Notes under the pieces: generated by a model
Told to the model about the DNA's origin: nothing
What the model saw: the letters and a program-made list of their open reading frames with translations, nothing else
Databases searched by the model: none
Program-made: the position numbers and the translations under genes
Assembly: GCA_003820635.1 (NCBI GenBank)
Contig: RPOS01000315.1
Location: 1 to 11,589, forward strand
Reading direction: 5' to 3'
Length of the DNA: 11,589 nt
DNA from: Verrucomicrobiaceae bacterium
Lineage (GTDB): Bacteria > Verrucomicrobiota > Verrucomicrobiae > Verrucomicrobiales > Akkermansiaceae
In this document: piece after piece, positions 5,451 through 11,589 of the stretch
Layout of the letters: each line of letters begins with the position of its first letter
How positions within the stretch are numbered: position 1 is the first letter of the stretch

Positions 5451-6820
5451 TGGCACTTGTTGAAGCTCGCATGCCCGCTGTGCCCAGCCTGCCATTAGGC
5501 CCGGTGCAGTACGACAGGCAATACGTTGACCAGCTTAATAACGTGCTGCGTCTGTACTTTAACCAGCTCAATCATGTAGTGGGGAGACTCGTGGCAAACC
5601 AAGGCCCATACGAAGTTTATTTTGGCGACGAAGGCGTCGATGCGTTTGGTCGGCTGCGGGTGAGCAACCCCTTCACTTTGTTTGATAGCCAAAACAGATA
5701 CGCTATAGACAATCAGTTTGACACGTCGACAGCCACGGGGGGCACAGCAACCTATCTGAGCAATGAAAGCTCGGTGTCGTTGAATACAACCACCAGCTCA
5801 GGCAGCGAAGTAATCCGCCAGACTTATCGCGTGTTTCCGTATCAACCCGGCAAGGGCCTGACGTTCCTTGGCACCTTTGTCATGGCGGCGCCGAAGACAA
5901 ACTTGCGCCAGAGGGTAGGCTACTTCAATACAGCGAACGGCGCGTTCCTCCAGCAGAACGGCACTACAGTCTCGTTCGTCCTTCGGTCAAACTCTTTGCC
6001 GACACCGGGCACGCCAAGCGACGTTCGCACAGTCAATCAAGCCGACTGGAACGTGGATAAAATGGACGGCACAGGCCCAAGCGGGCGCGTGCTAGACCTG
6101 ACCAAGAACCAGATTCTGTACATGGACTTTGAGTGGCTGGGTACAGGGGATGTTCGCTGTGGATTTTATGTAGATGGCAGGCCGCAGATATGTCACATCT
6201 TCCACAACGACAATACACAGACTGCTGTGTATATGCAGACGGCCATCCTGCCGGTGCGATATGAAATCACCAATACGGGAGCGACCGGCTCGGCGTCGTC
6301 GATGAAACAGGTCTGCTCGACGGTTATCAGCGAGGGCGGCTACGAGGCAACATCAATTGACCATGTGGCGCGACGCACCACAGCATTGGGCACAATCAGC
6401 ACAACATTCCTGCCGCTGGTCTCTATCCGGCTTGCGTCCACGGCGCTTGGCGCTGTTGTGTTGCCGAACCGAGTACAGGTGTTGCCGACGACCAACCAGA
6501 ACTACGAAGTTGCGTTGTTTAAAAACGCGACGCTTACCGGCGCAAGCTATGCCGCAGTCAGTTCGGATGCCAACGTGGAGGCTGACGTAAGTGCCACGGC
6601 CATGACAGGAGGCACCATCGTGCAAACGGACTACGTAACGACCAGCGGTAGTGGCGGAGCGGGGATTCTGGTAGCGCCCACCGGGTACAACTTTGACTTG
6701 CAGTTGGGCGTGTCGTTAGCGGGAGTGAGCGACATTTATACAGTCGGCATCCGAACAGTATCCGGTGCCACGACGGGCGATGCCGTAGGCTCGTTGTCGT
6801 TTTACGACCTGACTCAGTGA
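5450..6820 (+). CDS. Virion structural protein, family shared with cyanophages
   Basis: 456 residues. An amphipathic N-terminal helix (about 21-48, DQLNNVLRLYFNQLNHVV) probably mediates oligomerisation. The core has DAFGRLRVSNPFTLFDS (about 64-80), YRVFPYQPGKGLTF, TNLRQRVGYFN, LDLTKNQILYMDFEWLG and GFYVDGRPQICHIFHNDN. I recall this series from structural proteins of marine T4-like cyanophages and many uncultured phages; it looks like a jelly-roll or lectin-like beta sandwich. The C-terminal third (about 310-456) is a separate Ala/Thr/Val-rich beta region with VAPTGYNFDLQLGVSLAG and may be a capsid- or tail-decorating tip. The start overlaps the preceding stop, with GGGAGG about 12 nt upstream and a closer GAGG. 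Exact place in the particle is unknown. Confidence 0.65.
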   Translation: MALVEARMPAVPSLPLGPVQYDRQYVDQLNNVLRLYFNQLNHVVGRLVANQGPYEVYFGDEGVDAFGRLRVSNPFTLFDSQNRYAIDNQFDTSTATGGTATYLSNESSVSLNTTTSSGSEVIRQTYRVFPYQPGKGLTFLGTFVMAAPKTNLRQRVGYFNTANGAFLQQNGTTVSFVLRSNSLPTPGTPSDVRTVNQADWNVDKMDGTGPSGRVLDLTKNQILYMDFEWLGTGDVRCGFYVDGRPQICHIFHNDNTQTAVYMQTAILPVRYEITNTGATGSASSMKQVCSTVISEGGYEATSIDHVARRTTALGTISTTFLPLVSIRLASTALGAVVLPNRVQVLPTTNQNYEVALFKNATLTGASYAAVSSDANVEADVSATAMTGGTIVQTDYVTTSGSGGAGILVAPTGYNFDLQLGVSLAGVSDIYTVGIRTVSGATTGDAVGSLSFYDLTQ

Positions 6821-6827
6821 GGTAGAT

Positions 6828-9800
6828 ATGTCGGAATATGATGATGGCAGTGCGGAAAGACAAGCAGCCGCATATCGAGCAATGGGGTACGAGTGGGTAG
6901 AGGGCGGAGAAGGTGGAAGGTATCAATATACCGGACGATCTCTTCTGCCCCCGGTTGAGCCTCCTACATTACGTGTAACTCCGGGCATGACGGAAGCGCA
7001 ATTACAAAAACTAACAACACAAACTCCAATTACAAAAACTAGGGTTGTAGAAACTGGAGAAGGTGGGTATGAAGTTTATGATTACTACGACCCAGCAAGC
7101 CAAGCCAAGCAACTGTTGGCGCAGCCCGCACAAGTAAGCACCGACTATATTCGTAATAACTTTCCTTCATTGGCTCAGTTGCCCCAATCGGTGTTGAATC
7201 AAATGGGGCAAGACTGGCGTACCGCATACGCGCACATCCATAAGATTTCGGAGCAAAGTTCTAGCGGCTGGTGGGGAGGTGCGGGCGGCAAAGAAGGGTT
7301 TGTTCCGGTGCCGATAATAAATAGGGGGACTGGCCAACCAGAACTCCAGGTGGGCGGAAATGGTGAAATGTTTGCAGAGGCGTTGCCTTACGTCACCTAC
7401 TCGCCAGAGTACGGGCTGGGAGTGCCAAAAGCGGGGATGCGCCCGTATGACAGCGGGTTTAGTTTCTTGGACTTTGTGGGCGCAGCGGCTCCGGGGATTG
7501 CGCTCTCAGCCATTTTAGGCCCGGCAGGGTTTGGGCTGTCTTTGCCTGCGGCTGGGGCGGTATCGGGGGGCTTTAATGCGCTACTGAATGACGGCAATGT
7601 GCTCAAGGGCGCATTGACCGGAGGTGCCTTGGGCGGTCTCGGTCAGATGGCTACGCCTGCGATTAGCTCGGCAGTGGGTGCCACAGGGCTAACGGGTGCC
7701 GCAGCAGACGCGGTAAAAGCAGGAGCCTTGGCCGCAGGTAAAGCCGCAATTACGGGTGGCGATCCCTTGCAAGCTGCACTGGTGGCCGCAACGGGGGCCG
7801 GGGTCGGTAGCACTGTAGCAAGTGCAGATGCGCTGAAAGACCTTGACCCGACTGTTGCAAAGGCACTGACCGCAGCCGCATCTGGAGCGGCAAGGGCGGC
7901 AGTAGGCGGGGGCGATCCGGTAACGGCGGCTCTGACAAGCGCAATTAACGTCGGAACAAAAGCGATAACCGGTGCAACTCCCGGGGCTACTGCAAGTGCA
8001 CCCGCACCCACAACATCTACGCAAGATATTCTGTCGCAACTCGGCGCGCAAGAAACCGAGGCGCAACAATTACAACAAATCTTAGCCGATGCTGGCATTG
8101 CGCCTGAGCAACGAGGTTTGCTGGCGGGCGATTACAAACAAGAAGGCGTTGGCGATGTGTTGGCACGCGGAGCGGAATCAGCACTTGGTGCGTTGGTTCC
8201 GTCTGCACAAGCCTCTGGACAAGATCGAGTGGTATTGCCGCAACCTACGGAAGCAGGGGGCGCACAGCCTTCTGACTACAAATACTTCTTTGACGTAATG
8301 AGCAAAGGCGACCCGCAGGCTGCTTATGCGGGTTTATCTGCCGACGAAAAGGCAGCCGTAGATCGTGCGGGACAAGAGTTTCAGGCAAGTTCGGAAATCC
8401 GAAAAGGGGACTTGTTATCGGCATACAAATCCGGCGAACTCACGCCTACGGAGACTCCCACAGAATCGTGGATTGATCGCGGCATGCTGGGCGCAGAATC
8501 GCCAGCGTCAATGCCGGATATTCTGGAGATGCTGGAACAGCAGCAGGCACGACAGCAGTCGATGCAAAAAGCGGTATCTGAGTATTCCAAGCCGGAAAAT
8601 GTGCAGCCGGACATTCTCAATGTGCTGAACCGTCAGCAGGCGGATGCAGAGGCCGCAATTGCGGCGCTGGAGCAGGCGACCGGGCAGAAGATCACGGCGG
8701 GTGACGCGGATATTCTGGCGCGTTTGGCCGAGCAAGGCGCATCGCAACGCGAGATGGAAGCAGCCCTGCGCGGTGAGATCGGTGGGTTGGGCACGACCTT
8801 TGATCAGCGGCTTGCCGACATTCTGGCGCAACAAGGTACGGGCCAAGCCGAGATGGAAGCAGCCCTGCGCGGAGAGTTTCAAAGGCAGTTTGAGGCTGCG
8901 CGAGCTGCGGGGGCAACATCCGAGGCAGCTTTGCAGGGCGCTATTGCAGGGGTTGGCCAACAAGCAGCTGCCGCGAAACAAGCAGCAGACCAAACCGCTG
9001 CCGGGCAAGCAGACATTACCGCAAAGATCACAGCTACCGACCAGAAGCTCGCGGATTTTGCCGTTCAGACGGGCCAGAGTTTTGACGCAGTTAAAGCTCA
9101 GTTCAAGGCTGAGTTTGACGCAGCTCAAGCAGCCGGCAAATCTTCAGATGCAGCGCTACAAGCGGGTATTGATAAGGTCGGACAGACTGCCGCAGCTAAT
9201 CAGAAAGCGACCGATACTCAGCTCGGCCAACTTGGGGTAGATGTAAACGCGGTTAAGACCGGCCTAGGCCAGCTCGGAACGTCTACGACACAGCAGTTTG
9301 GTGACGTGAACGCTCGGATAACTGAGCTTCAACGGCAAGGGCTGACGCAATCTGAGGCCACTAACAAAGCGTTGTTGGAGCTATCGAGCGGGCAGGCGAC
9401 GCTGGGGCAGCAACAGGCCGCGCAAGCTGCCGCTGCTAAAGAAGCTGCTGCTCAAGCTGCTGCTAACCAGCAAGCTACTCAGACTCAGTTTGGCGACGTG
9501 AACGCTCGAATCGTAGCTTTGATGCGGCAAGGTGCGGACTACCAGACTGCCACTACACAAGCCCAAACGGAATTGAAGCAAGGGCAAGCGCAGCTCGGTA
9601 CTAAGGTGGGTGAGCTGGGTACGAAAGTGGGGGATTTGGGAACTACGCTCGGCGGACAGATTGCCGGACTGGGGACTCAGCTAACTGCCGCTAAACAGCA
9701 AGCGGCACAAGCCCAACAGCAAGCCAACATGGGCACCTTGTTTGGATTACTCGGCGGATTCGGCGGACAACAAGCGGCTCCGCAGGCTGCGGCACCTGTG

Positions 9801-9938
9801 ACCCCTGCTAACATCGGGTATGTGTATGACATTGGAGGCAAAAGTATTTTTGCCAACCCGCAACAAGAGAAAGCCTTCGTTTCGCCTTATGCAGAAGGCG
9901 GCACTGTCGAAGACCTGATGAAGATTTTGAGAGGATGA
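6828..9938 (+). CDS. Large Ala/Gln-rich coiled-coil protein, probable internal virion or tape-measure-like
   Basis: 1036 residues. Regions: (a) about 1-200, ordinary composition with many Tyr/Gly/Pro, no domain recognised; (b) about 210-390, Gly/Ala-rich hydrophobic stretch (FLDFVGAAAPGIALSAILG...) with glycine-zipper character and a visible internal duplication (ITGGDPLQAAL near 309, VGGGDPVTAAL near 359), possibly membrane-active; (c) about 560-950, long Ala/Gln helices and probable coiled coil with several duplicated units; (d) 923-945, heptad-like LGTKVGE LGTKVGD LGTTLGG; (e) C-terminus YVYDIGGKSIFA...SPYAEGGTVEDLMKILRG. Size, coiled coils and Gly-zipper stretches suit an ejection (internal virion) protein or a tape measure; neither is proven. 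ATG at 6828 with GAGGT just upstream; 7 nt after the previous stop. The stop overlaps an ATG of the next gene. Confidence 0.6.
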   Translation: MSEYDDGSAERQAAAYRAMGYEWVEGGEGGRYQYTGRSLLPPVEPPTLRVTPGMTEAQLQKLTTQTPITKTRVVETGEGGYEVYDYYDPASQAKQLLAQPAQVSTDYIRNNFPSLAQLPQSVLNQMGQDWRTAYAHIHKISEQSSSGWWGGAGGKEGFVPVPIINRGTGQPELQVGGNGEMFAEALPYVTYSPEYGLGVPKAGMRPYDSGFSFLDFVGAAAPGIALSAILGPAGFGLSLPAAGAVSGGFNALLNDGNVLKGALTGGALGGLGQMATPAISSAVGATGLTGAAADAVKAGALAAGKAAITGGDPLQAALVAATGAGVGSTVASADALKDLDPTVAKALTAAASGAARAAVGGGDPVTAALTSAINVGTKAITGATPGATASAPAPTTSTQDILSQLGAQETEAQQLQQILADAGIAPEQRGLLAGDYKQEGVGDVLARGAESALGALVPSAQASGQDRVVLPQPTEAGGAQPSDYKYFFDVMSKGDPQAAYAGLSADEKAAVDRAGQEFQASSEIRKGDLLSAYKSGELTPTETPTESWIDRGMLGAESPASMPDILEMLEQQQARQQSMQKAVSEYSKPENVQPDILNVLNRQQADAEAAIAALEQATGQKITAGDADILARLAEQGASQREMEAALRGEIGGLGTTFDQRLADILAQQGTGQAEMEAALRGEFQRQFEAARAAGATSEAALQGAIAGVGQQAAAAKQAADQTAAGQADITAKITATDQKLADFAVQTGQSFDAVKAQFKAEFDAAQAAGKSSDAALQAGIDKVGQTAAANQKATDTQLGQLGVDVNAVKTGLGQLGTSTTQQFGDVNARITELQRQGLTQSEATNKALLELSSGQATLGQQQAAQAAAAKEAAAQAAANQQATQTQFGDVNARIVALMRQGADYQTATTQAQTELKQGQAQLGTKVGELGTKVGDLGTTLGGQIAGLGTQLTAAKQQAAQAQQQANMGTLFGLLGGFGGQQAAPQAAAPVTPANIGYVYDIGGKSIFANPQQEKAFVSPYAEGGTVEDLMKILRG
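7744..7940 (+). repeat. Diverged internal duplication in the Gly/Ala region of the 1036-aa protein
   Basis: Two successive units, AGKAAITGGDPLQAALVAA and ARAAVGGGDPVTAALTSAI, lie about 50 residues apart. The match is at protein level; the DNA has diverged. This suggests an old tandem duplication of a helix-turn-helix type segment. Confidence 0.5.
8751..8872 (+). repeat. Exact 23-nt direct repeat (EMEAALRGE unit)
   Basis: Positions 8751-8773 and 8850-8872 are identical over 23 bases and encode EMEAALRG in the same frame, 33 residues apart. Both copies are preceded by an ADILA motif, so the repeated unit is about 33 residues. Perfect DNA identity points to a recent duplication or conversion. 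Confidence 0.75.
8904..9206 (+). repeat. AAG-SEAALQ-GI-VGQ-AAA coiled-coil duplication
   Basis: AAGATSEAALQGAIAGVGQQ (from residue 693) and AAGKSSDAALQAGIDKVGQT (from residue 768) align without gaps, 75 residues apart, inside the predicted helical rod of the 1036-aa protein. Confidence 0.6.
9294..9508 (+). repeat. QFGDVNARI direct repeat, 64-residue period
   Basis: 9294-9316 and 9486-9508 match at 22 of 23 bases and encode QFGDVNAR in frame, 64 residues apart. Each is followed by a similar helix (ITELQRQGLTQSEAT and IVALMRQGADYQTAT). Confidence 0.7.
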
Positions 9939-9940
9939 GC

Positions 9941-10777
9941 ATGGACCCGTTTGAAGTAGATCAGCAACCTTACTACGGCGACGTGGAGCTTCCATTCTCG
10001 CCATACGCCCCAAACATTGACTGGGGCAATGTCACGCTGCCCACGGATACATACTACGGCAACGCGGCAAACTGGAGTTATGACGCGGCTCCGAGCCTCA
10101 TGAGCAATTTGCTCTCCGGGAACTTTGGGCAAGCATTCCAACAAGCCGGTAGTGGTATTGCGGACTTGTCGTCAAGCGCCCTTAAAGCTTTGCTGTACGA
10201 CAAGAACGATAAGCTCGACATGCAGAAGCTTGCCACTATCGGTGGCGGGTTGGCGGGCTTGCTCGGTGCAGGCAAAGGCCAGACAGAGAAAGTAGGCTAT
10301 CAAGGGCAGGTCCCCGTGCTCTCCGCAGTGCGCGAGCGTGTGCCGCAAGCTGCCTCGACCCAGCGCCCCGGCGCAGGCGGCAAACGGTATTTCTCAGACA
10401 CCCAATATGTGGCCCCGGACCAAGCCGCTGCGGCTCAAGCCGCTGCCGCGCAACAGGCGCAAGGGTTGGCTCAGCTCAATGCAGCACGGCCTACGCCCGG
10501 CTATGCCGAAGGTGGTATCGCTCAGGGGTATTATTTGGGCGGAGATACGGATGGCATGGCGGATGAGATTCCGGCGAACATTGATGGTAAGCAACCCGCT
10601 AAACTTAGTGACGGCGAGTTCGTGGTGCCTGCGGACGTAGTCAGCCATTTAGGTAACGGCAACTCTGAAGCTGGTGCGCAACGGCTGTATGAAATGATGG
10701 ACCGCATCCGCAAAGCGCGCACTGGCACGGCCAAGCAAGGTCGCCAGATTAACCCCAATAAACTTCTTCCTAAGTGA
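9941..10777 (+). CDS. Virion-associated protein with a conserved SDGEFVVPADVV C-terminal domain
   Basis: 278 residues from the ATG at 9941. That start is preferred over the ATG at 9935 (280 aa) because GAGAGG (9929-9934) sits 6 nt from 9941 but directly abuts 9935. The N-terminal part is Tyr/Asp/Pro-rich and acidic. The middle has a Gly-rich hydrophobic stretch (TIGGGLAGLLGAGKG, about 101-115), then GGKRYFSDTQYVAPDQ and an Ala/Gln run. The last 95 residues form the most conserved-looking part: PTPGYAEGGIAQGYYLGG, then KLSDGEFVVPADVVSHLGNG and LYEMMDRIRKARTG with a basic end. I recall this C-terminal domain from many uncultured podovirus-like phages, without a proven function; the GEFVVPA motif recalls ends of some tape-measure proteins. 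It follows the 1036-aa gene by 2 nt and shares the YAEGG motif with it, so the two may act together. Confidence 0.6.
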   Translation: MDPFEVDQQPYYGDVELPFSPYAPNIDWGNVTLPTDTYYGNAANWSYDAAPSLMSNLLSGNFGQAFQQAGSGIADLSSSALKALLYDKNDKLDMQKLATIGGGLAGLLGAGKGQTEKVGYQGQVPVLSAVRERVPQAASTQRPGAGGKRYFSDTQYVAPDQAAAAQAAAAQQAQGLAQLNAARPTPGYAEGGIAQGYYLGGDTDGMADEIPANIDGKQPAKLSDGEFVVPADVVSHLGNGNSEAGAQRLYEMMDRIRKARTGTAKQGRQINPNKLLPK

Positions 10778-10784
10778 GCTAGAT

Positions 10785-11589
10785 ATGGCTACTACACCTG
10801 CTCTTACATCTACAGGCACGACTGGCTCGCAACCACTCGTTGGCATGGAATCGTCCCTGTCTAACTGGGTTGGCCCTTATGTGACCAACATGCTTGGCAA
10901 AGGCCAAGCACTGGCTAGCACGCCCTATCAAGCCTACCAAGGCACACTAACTGCTGGCCCGAGCGCGTTGCAATCGCAAGCGTTTCAAGGGCTGGCTGGG
11001 CTGACTATGCCCGCAGGGATTGGCGCAGCGGAACAGCGCAGCGCACAGCTGGGGCAACAGATGGGCGCGATGAACTACGCGCCGACAACGTTCTCCGCTG
11101 ACCAGTTCACACCCGCAGCGGCGCAGCAGTACATGAACCCGTATTTGCAGGCATCGCTTGATCCCCAGATTGCCGAGGCTCGGCGTCAGGCGGAGATTCA
11201 GCGTGTGCAGCAAGCGGGGCGCATGACCCAAGCGGGTTCGTTTGGCGGTAGCCGGCAGGCCATCATGGAATCGGAAGGTGCCCGCAACCTCGGGCAGAAC
11301 CTGTCGAACATTACTGGCCAAGGCTACAACCAAGCGTACCAGCAGGCTGCGCAAAATTTCCAAGCCGACCAGCAACGCAAGGCCGCAGCACAGGCCGCAG
11401 GCGAGCAGAGCCGTCAGTTCGGTGCCGGCTATGGCATGCAAGGTCTGCAAGGCGCACTCGGTGCTGCCCAACAACAAGCCGGGCTGGCGGGCATGGGCCA
11501 GCAGTATGGGCTGGGTAATCTGCAAGCTCAGCTGGCAGCAGGTCAGATGCAGCGGGGCATTACAGGCGAAGGGCTGGGTGCCGAGAAAG
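10785..11589 (+). CDS. Ala/Gln/Gly-rich virion protein, 3'-partial
   Basis: Open from the ATG at 10785 to the window edge, 268 codons and no stop; the end is outside. The start is 7 nt after the previous TGA, with only a weak GTGAG upstream. The N-terminus is MATTPALTSTGTTG, with no signal peptide. A helical core (about 115-170) contains YMNPYLQASLDPQIAEARRQ and QQAGRMTQAGSFGGSRQA, a motif series I associate with a conserved but uncharacterised protein of uncultured tailed phages. After about residue 175 the sequence becomes Gln/Ala/Gly repeats (GYNQAYQQAAQNFQ, LGAAQQQAGLAGMGQQYG) resembling a long helical rod. It probably belongs with the two preceding genes as part of an internal-virion or tail assembly; function is not known. 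Confidence 0.6.
   Translation, partial: MATTPALTSTGTTGSQPLVGMESSLSNWVGPYVTNMLGKGQALASTPYQAYQGTLTAGPSALQSQAFQGLAGLTMPAGIGAAEQRSAQLGQQMGAMNYAPTTFSADQFTPAAAQQYMNPYLQASLDPQIAEARRQAEIQRVQQAGRMTQAGSFGGSRQAIMESEGARNLGQNLSNITGQGYNQAYQQAAQNFQADQQRKAAAQAAGEQSRQFGAGYGMQGLQGALGAAQQQAGLAGMGQQYGLGNLQAQLAAGQMQRGITGEGLGAEK

Noticed and set aside
7643..8098. Two overlapping minus-strand frames rich in Cys or Ala/Pro
   Set aside because: The Cys-rich reading comes from reverse-complemented Ala codons (GCA/GCN); two frames open at once is typical of biased composition.
8508..9240. Long frames on both strands (206 and 198 codons) within the coiled-coil rod
   Set aside because: Low-complexity GC-rich repeats keep several frames open; the plus frame from 6828 has the coiled-coil pattern and good start and stop context.
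10947..11525. 192-codon minus-strand frame at the 3' end
   Set aside because: Leu-rich mirror of Gln/Ala codons; the plus-strand frame from 10785 shows known motifs.
1..11589. CRISPR array, tRNA, integrase, attachment site or defence genes
   Set aside because: No regular short repeats with spacers, cloverleaf-like sequence or matching protein motifs were seen on either strand; the repeats present are within coding frames.

Overview
This window is one continuous, single-strand (+) block of a tailed double-stranded DNA bacteriophage (Caudoviricetes), either a free phage or a metagenomic contig. It covers the tail, lysis and virion-protein late region. No integrase, tRNA, transposase, host gene or CRISPR array is visible, so prophage status and host cannot be decided. 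The GH108 endolysin paired with a small Pam3-gp28-like holin fits a Gram-negative host. The large Ala/Gln-rich proteins at the 3' end recall internal-virion or ejection proteins of podovirus-like phages, but that is inference.

Layout. (1) Positions 1-2300: the 3' part of a tail-fibre gene whose start lies upstream. It has a recurring ERMRI-SAGNVGIGT-type block and is cut by an in-frame TGA at 1686-1688, with the same frame continuing to a natural fibre C-terminus at 2300. (2) Positions 2311-3569: a lysis and accessory cassette with a 56-aa holin, a 110-aa DUF7936-like protein, a 50-aa conserved phage protein, a short gap holding a hairpin and a possible Cys-containing micro-ORF, then a GH108 muramidase. 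(3) Positions 3579-6820: two virion structural proteins, a 623-aa P22-gp10-like tail or stabilisation candidate and a 456-aa protein related to cyanophage structural proteins. (4) Positions 6828-11589: three low-complexity, Ala/Gly/Gln-rich proteins of 1036 aa, about 278 aa and more than 268 aa (truncated by the window). They carry coiled coils, internal duplications and shared short motifs, and probably belong to the virion interior or tail.

How it fits together. Genes are packed with ATGA or TAATG overlaps or gaps under 15 nt, so the block is probably one late operon. The exception is the 92-nt gap before the endolysin. The fibre would bind the host, the structural proteins would build the tail and neck, the coiled-coil set may travel in the particle, and holin plus endolysin would release progeny. 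No spanin gene is seen here.

The strongest oddity is the in-frame TGA in the fibre. TGA also ends five other genes in the window, so general TGA recoding is unlikely; a nonsense mutation, a sequencing error or local readthrough are the alternatives. I see no clear sign of a wholly new system such as defence, a retroelement or CRISPR.
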